From NCBI GenBank assembly GCA_027563935.2, contig CM050451.1, positions 26,985,565 to 27,049,564 on the forward strand: a DNA stretch of 64,000 nt, given 5' to 3'. Shown in pieces: positions 1 to 10,482 of the stretch. Origin of the DNA: Costus lasius (Eukaryota > Streptophyta > Magnoliopsida > Zingiberales > Costaceae). The stretch's first letter is position 1. Each line of letters opens with the position of its first letter. The position numbers and the translations under genes are program-made. Below the pieces are notes generated by a model, which saw only the letters and a program-made list of their open reading frames with translations, made no database searches and was not told where the DNA came from.

Positions 1-1
1 A

Positions 2-757
2 CCCACTGCCGAGTTCTCCTACAACAGTACAGTCAACAAGACCACAGGTCTCTCCCCTTTCCAAGCCAACCTAGGATATCAACCTAACAAACCTATAGAT
101 CTCTTCCCTCTACCCAGACACTTTAGGACTTCTTTACCTGCTCGTGACTTTGCTTTACATACTTCGCAAATGCATGCTGAAATATTTTCTAAAATGCTAG
201 AATCTGTTAATCATTATCGCGAAGCTGCTAACAAACATCACCGAGAAAGGTTATTTTCCACAGGTGATAAAGTGATTCTACGGGCACGTGAAGAGCGCAT
301 CCACGGGACAGGGCACAAACTGGAAGCAAAAGGACTAGGCCCCTTCACCATTGTAGACAAAATCAACGACAATGCCTATGTCCTCGACCTGCCACCTGAA
401 TTGGGGATCCCCACCACCGTCAACGTGGAGGATCTCACCCTCTATCATGAACCCCTCTCCATACTAGATCCAGATGACACCTACAAGATGGAAATTAAGG
501 CTATTCTCGAAGACCAAACCAAATTCACCACTGATGAGGTACAAATGTTTTATCGAGTTAGACTCATTAATGGTGAAGAGGTATGGCTTCCTGAGTCTGA
601 GCTAGCTATAGCCGCCCCTGAGTTACTCCAAGGGTACAAGGATAATTCTCCAGAGGAGAATCCTTTCAACCCGGGGAGAGCTGATGGAGGCAGTAGCCCT
701 GCTCTGAGGAGATCTGCTCGGACTCGTAGGGTACCTATTCGATATGGGTTCCCTTAG
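2..757 (+). pseudogene. Ty3/Gypsy pol, 3' end (integrase C-terminal part)
   Basis: The frame is open from base 2 to the stop at 755-757. The first residues (TAEFSYNSTVNKTTGLSPFQ) match the end of a retroviral-type integrase core, where a TGxSPF motif follows the catalytic region. Next comes a helix-rich linker and a GPF-x-I...NAYVLDLP segment typical of the Gypsy integrase C-terminal domain. The last ~100 residues end in a Ser/Arg-rich tail. Integrase inserts the element cDNA into host DNA. The upstream polyprotein lies outside the window, so completeness cannot be judged; this part has no stop or shift. A related tail (ENxFNPGR) is seen in the fragment at 26338-26670. Confidence 0.9.
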
Positions 758-1234
758 GGTTCCATTTCTTGCATGGCATTTAGGGTAATTTGCTTTTCAA
801 TAAAACCATGCATCATGTAGTCATTTATGGCAAGTCCACTTGTAGTAGGTAGTGCATTGTAATTCATGAAACTTTATGTACTCTTGCATCATAGTAGAGT
901 AGTGCATGCATGCATTAGGATCATTTTGGCAGGTCATTCAAGTAAGGAGCAGCTCAAGTTCCAGCTCAATGTCACTCAAGGTCCACTCATCAAGTTCAGC
1001 TCCAGAAAAGGAAAGGAAGACTTCAAAGCCCAAGCTCACTTCAAGCCATGCAATAACTCACTTGCTATATTTGTTGGGCGCCTCTCCAATAGAGCAATCA
1101 GCCACCTCATCATCCATCCAAGAGATATGCGCCAACCACTAGTCCAAGCAAGGAATGAATTCAAATCCCTCATCCATTAAGATCCAAAATCAAAGGAATT
1201 ATCCATTAAGATCCACAATTAAAGGAGGGCATTT
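758..1234 (+). other. Gypsy pol-to-LTR spacer with polypurine tract
   Basis: Non-coding stretch after the pol stop. Short open frames here have no recognisable domain. A purine-rich tract (AAAGGAGGG, about 1221-1229) sits just before the proposed LTR start and is a plausible plus-strand priming site. The phrase ATCCATTAAGATCCA occurs twice shortly before it. Confidence 0.5.
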
Positions 1235-2343
1235 ATGAAGACATTTATGAGGAGTTACCATCTCTTGTTGCCGCCCATGCTCTCATGGAAAGGATTCAAA
1301 TTTTGAACCCCTTATCCATGCGCCAACAAGCATATCGCCAAAGGATGAAGAAGACACCTCTCTCACCAGCCCAAGCATTTAAAGAGTTGCCAAAAGAAGA
1401 TCACCAAAGAAGGAAGCTCCCAAAGAGGATTTGCGCCAACATCCTCTTGATTTTGCAATTCAAATCCAATCCATCTTTGTAATAGGCGCATGGAAGCTAA
1501 TGACTATCCTGCCCTAGCCCCATCTCGCCTATAAAAACATAGCCTCCACCTTGTATTTCGATTACCTTTTGATGAAATAATATTGTCTATTAGTTGCCTA
1601 GGTTAATTGCTTGTGTTAGTGATCGAGTTCTTCTTTAGCCGAGTTCTTCCCCTTTCTTCTAACTCTTCCACCGAAACCCTAAGAAGCTCTCCCCTTTGTT
1701 CATGTGCGCAACCACAAGGAGAACTTCTTTCACCCTCGGTTTGAAGCAAGAAGGAGAACACCCCTCGGCCTCAAGGAGTCTTCATCCTATTCGGCTAAGT
1801 CTCTTCTCTTAATCTCTTCATTTGATTTTGAGAACTCTTCTCTACACTAATTCTTGATTATATAACTTGTAGCTTGCGCTTGGAGTGGGTCTAGGAGGGG
1901 CGTCCCCCCCCCCCCCCTTCCTTCTCTTCTCCCTCTCTCTTTAGTTAACTTAGGATTAACAAGGGAACTTGTGAGGCTTAACCTCACCCCTTGATTTGCT
2001 CCTGTATTAAAATCCGTGACTTGTACGGATCTTCTGTGATTGTTTGTAAGCTCCACCCTACACCTTCCATCAGAGTTGGACCAGTGAAGATCGGGAAGCA
2101 CAGCCCTTCGATTCTCAAGGGCTGCACTGTAAGTTTATTTCCTGCATTTACTGCTTTCTAGTGTAATTCTTATTTACTGTTCTTAGTTTAAACTCGGGTT
2201 TTCCTATATATTTAAAATACAAAAAAAATTAGTTTCTCAACCTCGTTAGCATAACTTCGGTTTTCCCTTATTATTAAGCTATTTATCAAAACCAGTTTTC
2301 AAAGACGTCGTTTGAATGCTTTAGTTCCCCGTCCTCCATCACA
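1235..2343 (+). repeat. Probable 3' LTR of the left-edge Gypsy element
   Basis: The block starts with TG directly after the polypurine tract. It contains a TATA box (TATAAAA at 1530-1536) followed by AATAAT-type polyadenylation signals near 1576, and ends near CATCACA at 2337-2343. A run of about 15 C lies near 1906-1918. The 5' LTR is not in the window, so both ends are inferred from TG/CA and neighbouring signals; the right end is the less certain one. Confidence 0.45.
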
Positions 2344-2365
2344 TATCAAGATTTAAGAGACTAAT

Positions 2366-3080
2366 ATGGAGCCATATGATGGCACAAAAACATCCACCGA
2401 TCACATAGACACATCTTTGTTCACAACCTTTGATGGAATGATGTGTCAAGCCTTCCCTCTAACTTTGGGAGGGAAGCTTGACTCACAAAAGTGCCCATCA
2501 ATTCTTTTGACTCCCTTGTAAAGAGCTTTAAGAATCAAGTAGTAGGAAGTCAAACAATACACAAAGGAGCAATTGCATTACTAGCAATCTAGGAAAATGA
2601 CAGAGAAGGTCTTGTGCATGTCACGTGGTTTATATGAGATTCTTAGCAAATTGAGAACATCCATGAATCAACCTTATTATGTGCCTTCATTCATAGGCTT
2701 CAACAAAGAAAGCTCATCTAGCTTTTGATAAGGAAGACTCTAAAAAAGTGGATGGATCTCCTAGAGAAGGCAAGAAGCTATATTGCAAGCAATTATGAAG
2801 GTTAAGAAATAGGAAAAGCCATCTTAGTTACCTTGAACTAAAGGGAGGAATGATTGTCCATATGAAGATTATAATGATAGATACCTACCTTTGTAGTATT
2901 GGGCTGCAATCTTCAAGGAGATCATAGACAACTTGTTAATGCACCCTATCCCTAGAGAGTAGAGAATTCACTTGGAAGATGTACCTTCCCACATCTAGAG
3001 CACCACATTCTTCATCACCACTATATCGTAGAAGTGATGTGACACTATGGTCAATAATTTTTCAAACGCCAAATCAAGAG
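2366..3080 (+). pseudogene. Decayed Ty3/Gypsy gag relic
   Basis: Translation from the ATG at 2366 gives MEPYDGTKTSTDHIDT followed by FDGMMCQAFPLTLGG. This is the N-terminal pattern of plant Gypsy gag, where YDG..DP.DH is followed by a Cys-x-AFP-x-TL motif. Further on, in shifting frames, HKGAIALLAI, IHRLQQRKL and KTLKKWMDLLEKARSYI match the order of gag capsid helices. There are many stops and frameshifts. It lies directly after the LTR-like end at 2343 but without an obvious primer-binding site, so it may belong to another, nested element. Confidence 0.6.
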
Positions 3081-3321
3081 AAGACCCTTAGGAATCAAAC
3101 TTTAAAGATAAAATAGTCCAAAACAAATAAAATTAGCATTCATGTAATACTTTTAAATTTCAACTTGTTAGATGGCCTCATGCTCTTGTCTAACTAATCC
3201 ATATCTAATTTTTCAAGTATGAGCTTCACTTATGATTTTGGGGATTTTATTATTTTTATAACTTTTTTTTTATTTTTTGGGGATTCCTAAGGCATTTGGT
3301 CTTTAAACTATAGGCCTTTTT

Positions 3322-3480
3322 ACGTGAGTGCAAATTACTTTATGAGTAAACGCCCTCAGTTACTCAACCAATAACATCGTTTTAAGTGCACTAAATTATT
3401 ATCAACCTTTTAACGTGAGTGCAAACTACTTTTTGAGTAAACGCCTCGGGTTACTAAACCAATGTTTGACTAGAGGAGTT
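3322..3480. repeat. Two-copy 91-bp direct repeat
   Basis: A unit containing ACGTGAGTGCAAA, GAGTAAACGCC and GTTACT occurs at 3322 and again at 3413. The copies are similar but not identical. No protein can be read from it. Confidence 0.7.
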
Positions 3481-5200
3481 GGAGAAAATTCATCTTTTTT
3501 ATTTTAAATTTAATTAAATATCACCTTATTTCTTGTCATGAAGTTTCCACTGTTAAGTAAAAAATAGAAATATTAAACTTAAATACAATAACTGTTTACC
3601 AATCATCCATTCAATTGCACAACACTTCTGTTTAAACTTTATTTATACCAGGACTAATTTTTTTCTATAAATTCTCTTCGTATTGATGATCTCAAAATCT
3701 CAAGCAATCAAACCATAACTTACATTATTTCATAAAAACAATATCAAATAGAACAAGTGTATGTCATTAGAAGCAGAATAAATTCATAACTTCTCATCAC
3801 AAATATTATAACATCCAGTTTAATTACAACTCTATTGCATTTTCAAGTATTTTAGTTTCATATATTATAAAAGAAAGAAAAGTAAACAATAAAAACATCT
3901 CATCATCATCTCGGTAATTGTTGATAAACATATTACAACTCTATTCCAGGTGATATCAAAAAGAGAGAAGAGTAACAATTCCAACACATAGTGTCACCAT
4001 AGTTAATGTAATACAACTGCAGATTCAAATTCAAATAATCATAAAAAAGAAATAATAGGCCAACTTCAGCACAACATAAATGAGCCTGAGAGGGAAGATA
4101 CTCTAAAATACTCCATCGCGAAAAAAAGTTTAAGTGCGGGGCACCGTTGTCCACCATCAAAATAATAATATTTTATATGGGCTTGAATGATGGATAGAGT
4201 TACCGCTTGTACGATGCCCCGCACACAACATTTTTCCCTCCATCGCTGCTCATTCTTGGACCATACGGTTCATGGTATACTAAAATTGGGCTTGGGTCTT
4301 TCTTGACAAGTAGATACTATCATGAAGAGAGCAAAGGGCCGATAACACAGGTGTTGGTCTAAAATTTCATCAAGATCATCATTTAAATAGAAAATAGATA
4401 TCATACAAGATTAAAATTTTAGTATGTAAATAAATAAAAAAAGAGATTAGAGAAATAAAACCTAGAACAGCGTTACAACTTATCTTCCTGTAAAAATCAA
4501 GACTCTCATGCGAGTTAATTTCGGACTGAATACCCGATGATACAATCGGATAACTCTTCTCCTATGAGCACCATTATGAAGAAGTTAATCGAATGTCCTT
4601 TCAACAACCAGTAGTGAAATCAAAGAGCCATGAAAAATAAAAGAAATGGAAGAAAAGAAAAGGATTGGGAAGAGGAGAACAAAATCGCAAGAGATTTAAG
4701 CCTTTTCCTAAGGCTTAGTCAACGTTAGCATTTAATGCTAACATTAAATAGCTTTTTTTTTAATTTTATTCTAATAATTCTTCACAAAATTAATTTTTTT
4801 AATATAATTAAATATAACAAGATAATTAAATAATTTTAAATTATTACTCATGTCTAACAAGATAATTAAATAATTTTAAATTATTACTCATGTCTATATC
4901 ATGCGGTCAGTAAAATGCATTTAAAGATATAACCTTTACTTAGAGAAAATATTTTCATCTGAAGGAAAGATAATGAAGTAGTCTTGAACTACTTCACTTT
5001 GATCCAGACTTTAACAAATCCACACACAATACAGGGTTTGTCTGATCGCATGGTTGCACATTTTTGGTCGTACACATGTATCTTCATTAGAGCTTCTGAG
5101 GGTTATCCATATCCTCAGCCGCGGCCGTATACGGACTCTCTTATATAGAAAGTTCCCTGCAAGAGATGAGTATAAAGGCTCATCTTATGGTAATTAACCA
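3481..5200. other. Non-coding AT-rich stretch
   Basis: No gene recognised. The one longer frame (3933-4160, minus) has no domain and is AT-biased. Around 5100-5180 a GC-rich CCGCGGCCG is followed by TATATAG and a CCCTGCAAGAG segment, which resembles an LTR or promoter core, but no ends were found. The stretch contains the 40-bp tandem repeat listed separately. Confidence 0.5.
4817..4896. repeat. Perfect 40-bp tandem duplication
   Basis: A 40-bp AT-rich unit beginning ACAAGATAATTAAATAA occurs twice, head to tail (4817-4856 and 4857-4896), with no visible difference. This suggests a recent duplication. Confidence 0.9.
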
Positions 5201-6153
5201 CTTTATGAAGTTTTCCTTATCTCTACAATAAAAAATACAAAATATATCCTCAAAAATGAGAGTGAGAGTATCAATTCTATCACATAAAATTTTTTATACA
5301 CAGTTGTGTTTTATAAATTTTATTCTTTAAAGTATTTCTCGACCAATCAATCAGCTTGTTATTACTATATTGAATCTTTTTCAAAAGATCTCCTATTATA
5401 GAGGTTGGGTTCTCATAGCTAAGAGACCTATTTTCAGATTAATTTCATTCCTATCGATATTTTTAGGATAATAGTCCTTAGGCAAGTCTTTAGTCAAGCC
5501 AATGACTTTGTTTTGCTTAGTCTTTATAAAAGAAATAAGAACTATAACTTTTATGAATCAAGTCATTTATAGACTTTTATTTAATTTTACTATAGATATT
5601 TTTTTTTATATAAGTCTATTGATGCTTTAGAATTTTAACAATTTATCTTTATTATTGAATCCTTTACTCTTACTTTAAATTTTTTATTCTTGAATTTATA
5701 AAGAGAGAAAAAAAATTTTAAGTAGCAATAAGACCTAAAAATTAATTAGGCTTTTAGTTACTCTTATTAGAGCAAAATCAATTAAATAAAATTTTTGGTT
5801 TTAAATTATTTTCCAAAATAATTTTAATTTTCAGGGAATAAGATTTTTATTAATTATATGTATAATTTTCCCAAGAGAATTGTTATAAATATTATTAATT
5901 TATAACTTTGTACATCAAGTGAATTATGATCAATAAGTTCATTATACAGATCATTTTAACGATGTACTTTATTTTTATGATCTATATAATTTTTATGATG
6001 TACAATTTTTTAAATATGTATATTATCTTTATTACGGACATTCAGCCCATCAAGCTAATATAATCATTAAGCACATTATGTATATAATATTTATTATGTA
6101 CATTTTAATAATTATGTACATTATTTTTATCATGCATATTATGATGATTATGA

Positions 6154-6500
6154 ACATGTACATCATTTTTATTTTATACAATAAGTGCATCATATTTTTC
6201 ATAAAGATTATTTTAAAATATTATTAAAATAATTAAATTACAAATTATGCATATAATTTTTTTTTTTTTTGCCAAGGATGCATAAAAAATTCATTATGCA
6301 TATTATGATAATTTTGTGCATTATGTACATGTACATCAATTTTATTTTATACAATAAGTGCATTATATTTTGCATAAAGATTTTTCCAAAATATTATTAA
6401 AATAATTAAATTACAAATTATGCATAAAAAATTCATTATGCACATTATGATAATTTTGTGCATCATGTACATGTACATCATTTTTATATGTACATTAATT
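6154..6500. repeat. AT-rich tandem repeat, about three copies (142-173 bp)
   Basis: The phrase ACATGTACATCA begins copies at 6154, 6327 and 6469. Each full copy continues through ATTTTATACAATAAGTGCAT, a stretch with AAAATATTATTAAAATAATT, then AAATTATGCATA and TTGTGCAT. The first interval is 31 bp longer because of a small poly(T) insertion at about 6249-6279. Confidence 0.85.
6249..6279 (-). mobile_element. Tiny poly(A)-tailed retro-insertion (tentative)
   Basis: Compared with the neighbouring repeat copy, 24 bp are inserted, read as TAA, then 14 T, then GCCAAGG. ATGCATA stands on both sides of the insert but only once in the uninterrupted copy. On the minus strand this is CCTTGGC followed by an A tail, flanked by a 7-bp duplication, as expected of a severely 5'-truncated retroposon. 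It is too short to assign to a family. Confidence 0.45.
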
Positions 6501-6874
6501 GTATTTCTATTATGTATATTATGAAAATCATGCACTTGATATATTTTATTTTTATGTCAAATATAAAACAATTATATCATTATGAAAGACATCTATATTA
6601 TGACATTTATATTTTATGTTATGTTCATATTTTGCATAATATCTATAAATATTATTTTAAATATTTAAATTACACATTATTCTTTAAAATATTATCCAAC
6701 ATTTTCAACATGAATATAAACAAAAATAAACTACATTCTATCCATGTAATTCTATTTGTAAAATAATTAAATATATTAGAACGGTAAATAAATTATTAAA
6801 ATTTATTTATTTATAAGTTATGTTAGATAACATATTCATCAAGAAAAATAAACAAATAAACACCAATCATATTG

Positions 6875-6936
6875 AAGTCTACTTAACAAGGAAGACATAA
6901 CATCAAAGTCTACTTAACAAGGAAGACATAACATCA
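6875..6936. repeat. 31-bp tandem duplication
   Basis: A unit beginning AAGTCTACTTAACAAGG and ending ACATAACATC is repeated head to tail, with starts at 6875 and 6906. No coding content. Confidence 0.9.
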
Positions 6937-7700
6937 AGTATAAAATTCTATTTATTACACAAATGTATGCTATAATTTTATATTACAACAACAATAACGT
7001 TAAATGTTAGTATTTAAAAGTCACAATTATTATTTTAAAACAATACATAAATTTTTTTTCTTTAAACAAAACATTTTATTTATTTATTAAAACGTTACTA
7101 ACAACTTGGAGATAAAATCCACACACAGTAATTAAAGAATGATGAAAGAAATTACTGCAATATGTGGTAATTAAAGCGGCCAGGTTGAGATCAAGAATTT
7201 TAAACATAAAAGGCAGAGGCAAGATCGCTGGAAGTATTAATTAATTAAAAGAGGTAATGTCTCGGCTAATAGAGGCATTGAAAATTTTAATTAAGAATTT
7301 AAGACACTTAAAACCAAATTTCAGTAACATAATGATTAACAAGTCAACTGTGATTAAAACACAATCAATTTAATTATTATTTTAATTCAACAAAAGATTT
7401 ATTTATTAAATGTATTATTTTTACTAAACAGTAAAACAAATAACAAATTACAGAATTAATATCGTTGAATTTTATTTAAAAAAAAGTAATTTATTATTTT
7501 TACAAAAGTTATTTTTAAAACAAAAACTTTTTATTAATTTTTTTACATTCTACGAGAGTAATATAATTAATAGAGATAAAGAATTTATATTCAATATACA
7601 GAATTTTTAATGCCTAAAATTTTATCTAGATTTTTGTTTAAACAGAAAATAAATATCATACAAGATTAATTAATATGCGAATAAATAAAAGAAGAAATTA

Positions 7701-8298
7701 AAAAAATAAATTCGGAGGATGTAGCTGAGGGGGCACTAGTGCTTTGGAGGTGGTTCTGTGGCTAAAGGTACTAGCTTTTCTTCTCCATTCGGTAGATTGT
7801 AAATTGGTCGAACCAGTAATAAATTAGTCGAGTTGGTATCTGATTATGTCAAATTTGATTACGATCCCTAATCTATTAAACATTGCAAGTTAACAAATAC
7901 TTGAACACTAGAACCCGCGATATCAATGGCAACGTGGTAGATCAATTGTACATAGCCAATTAAATTCACTTAACCGAGCGGGCTGACTTTCTGTAAGTGC
8001 ATTCCATTTGCTTTACCAGATCAGTTTAGGATTACAGTGCAAATGCTACTGTTACAGTGCTATAGGAAATTGTTCTCATTGTAATATTATTAAGTAAAAA
8101 AAATTATATAAAAATTAAATAATAAAAATAGATAAAATATCACAAACAATCATATATTAAATTGTAAATTATATATATATATATTTATTTATTTATTTAT
8201 ATTTTTATATATGCTTTTATATATTTTTTATATATTTATATATATGCCAATGTAAAAAGGAACTAGGCGACTGTGGTTTGGAAAGAAAAAAAAAATAG
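7701..8298. other. No gene seen
   Basis: Mixed sequence with a TA/TTTA-rich stretch near 8160-8245. I see no gene and no bounded element here. Confidence 0.5.
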
Positions 8299-8383
8299 AG
8301 TGAGCGGGATTTGAACCCTTGTTTTGCTTGTAAGGCGCACCCGTGTGATCTGTGGGAGGAGGCTGTAGACATGTTGCGCCACT
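8299..8383 (-). ncRNA. tRNA-derived SINE head or decayed tRNA
   Basis: On the minus strand AGTGGCGCAACATG (8383-8370) resembles the RNA polymerase III A box, and GGGTTCAAATCCC (about 8318-8306) is a strong B box. The 3' end CGCTCACT could pair with the 5' AGTGGCG apart from one missing base. A T-rich stretch with runs of T follows on the minus strand. About 85 nt with no clear anticodon stem-loop fits a SINE head or pseudo-tRNA better than a working tRNA gene. Confidence 0.5.
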
Positions 8384-9170
8384 ATTTTCCTTCTTCACAT
8401 GGGTCAAATGTTGATCAACGTTGCACAAAACCTGCAATCCCAAATGTGTTTTCTTTTCTTTCCTCTGTGTTTTCCATTCAGGGAAATAAGGCATTAGAGA
8501 TTATTTCTTTGGAGGAAAAAGTGGAAGGAAAGAAAAATTATTTTTTCCTTTGTTTTTATGAAGATAAAAGTAGAGGCGAACTTCTATTTTTTTTTCCTCA
8601 TTTTATTTTTCACCTGATTTGGGCAAAAAACTCAATAGAACATATTTCACATTTTCTTCCCCGCATCCATGCTGCTCGCATACCATCGCCGTCCACGCTC
8701 ACCTACCCTCACTGTCCACATCACTCGCCCTCGTCGTCCAGCTCATCCGCTCACCATCGCCGTCTAGCCCACAATCGCTGTCTAGCCCACTATCACCGTC
8801 CATGCTCGCCAGCCACCGTCCACGCTTGTGAGCCCTCACTGTCTAGCTAGCTCGCCCTTGCCACCCACGCCACTCGTCCTCGTCGTCCAGCTTACTCACT
8901 CTTGCTGTCCCGCCCAAATCACCTTTGTCATCCTACCCAAATCATTGTCGCCATCCAGCCCATCATCACCAACATCGTCCACGCCACTCGCTGTCGCTAT
9001 CGCCATCCTTTGCCGCCGTTGTTGTCGCACTTGCTTGCCATTGTCATCCTCCAGCCTCATTCGATTGCCTTCGCCACTAGGAGAAATATGAATCACGTGC
9101 ATTCCTTTTTTTTCCTCCACGTCTACATTTCTTATCCCTCTTATTTTCTCCGCTCCAAAGCAACAGACTG
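8384..9170. repeat. C-rich low-complexity dispersed repeat, copy 1
   Basis: Starts with a purine-rich part (TTTCTTTGGAGGAAAAAG near 8503), then a long run of CGTCCA/CATCGCC/CTCGCC units from about 8670 to 9070. Several overlapping Ser/Pro-rich frames result from this composition and are not taken as genes. A similar layout occurs at 15370-16015. Confidence 0.5.
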
Positions 9171-9414
9171 TTAGTATTCTACAGTGATTAAACGATGCAA
9201 AAAAGATGATCTACTTTTCAACAGTTTGATCTTTTCCCTTTTACTCATACACATTCTTCTCCCTATAATAAATGTTAATCTGATCTCTTCTATATAATAA
9301 TACATAAATATTATAAAGTAATAATGATAGCAATAACAGAGGACGACTCGGATTTTAATTAAATACTCTGCAAAAAGCGAACACTGCAACCAAGCATGAA
9401 TTGCCATGCATTAA

Positions 9415-9813
9415 TAGGGATGTCAATAGGTACCCGACCCAACCCGATCCGTTTATGACAGATTCAAATACCCAATTAGCTAATCAGGTCAGATTCAGAT
9501 TTACCCCCATGGGTACCCGATACCCGATTATATATAATAAAAAATAAAATTTTATATTTATATATATATTTATATAATAAAATAATTTTTAATAAATATA
9601 TTTATTATTATTAATATTATTTTATAATTGTATTTTATAAAAATAATTAAAAAAACTATTTAAAAATAAATATTTTAATTTAAACGGGTACCCGCGGGTA
9701 CCTGTTTAAATACCCGACTCGGGTTTAGTCGAGTTCGGATTTCAGTCAGGTCGGGTCGATTCGGATTCGAGTTTAGCCAAAAAGTGCAGGTACCCGACCC
9801 GTTGACATCCCTA
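9415..9813. mobile_element. Non-autonomous hAT-type MITE, 399 bp
   Basis: The ends are TAGGGATGTCAA on the left and its complement TTGACATCCCTA on the right. The subterminal parts are rich in GGTACCCGACCC motifs in inverted arrangement. GCATTAA stands immediately outside both ends (9408-9414 and 9814-9820), a target duplication of 7 bp; hAT elements normally give 8. The interior is AT-rich with no coding capacity. This end type is common in plant hAT MITEs. Confidence 0.9.
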
Positions 9814-9820
9814 GCATTAA

Positions 9821-10482
9821 CTTTAATTATGCATTTGTCACACACTAAAGCACTACAAAACAAATATACACCTGAGGCTAATTGGCCACTTTAAATATTA
9901 GCCACTTTTTTTTAGAGGAAGCATGCACCATTGCACCTTGAGTTAATTTTTGTGTATTTTTTCCTTAAAACAAATATAAACCTTATGTATTCATTGACAA
10001 GACAGAAAGCACTAGGCAAATCTATCAACACAACTGCTGCTTGCAAGCACAATTAGTGAGAACTATGATTTCAATCAGAACAACTCTACAATTACTATGA
10101 ATTATAAGATCAATAGTAGATATCCATCCCTTCCCTTCTTCGCTAGAAGATAGCAATTATAAGAAAATGATTAAATTTGAACCAATTAAAGCACTGATTG
10201 AACCTTCAATTTAGGCCTCAACAGGTAACCATGGAGGGGCAACAGTGAAAACTCATACACAGTCTCTCCCCGACATAACATGATTCGGTAGGGCAGAGAA
10301 TGGCAAATTGGTGAACCAATTACTTTTTACCAGTGTGTTGACAGGGTAAATTCAAGAGAAATATTCCTAGGATTGAAGTTACAAAAATATCTAACTTTCG
10401 CAAATGGAAGATGATCAGACTATACAAAATGCCAAATAGTTTGAAAAGGGATTGAAGTTACAAATTTGCAGATTCAAAACAT
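9821..10482. other. Intergenic, 3' flank of the 98-aa gene
   Basis: No gene seen. It probably includes the 3' untranslated region of the minus-strand gene ending at 10483. I could not fix a polyadenylation site. Confidence 0.5.

Larger units (their letters stand above)
5201..7700. other. Very AT-rich non-coding region
   Basis: Dominated by A/T runs and short motifs such as ATGTACAT and TTATGCATA. Open frames at 6347-6766 on both strands are low-complexity products of the tandem repeat described below. No gene is supported. Confidence 0.6.

Noticed and set aside
5090..5200. Endogenous pararetrovirus promoter
   Set aside because: TATATAG followed by a short leader-like stretch is suggestive, but no coat, protease or reverse transcriptase sequence lies nearby.
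6347..6766. Met/Ile/His-rich frames in both directions
   Set aside because: Produced by the ATGTACAT-rich tandem repeat; no plausible protein.
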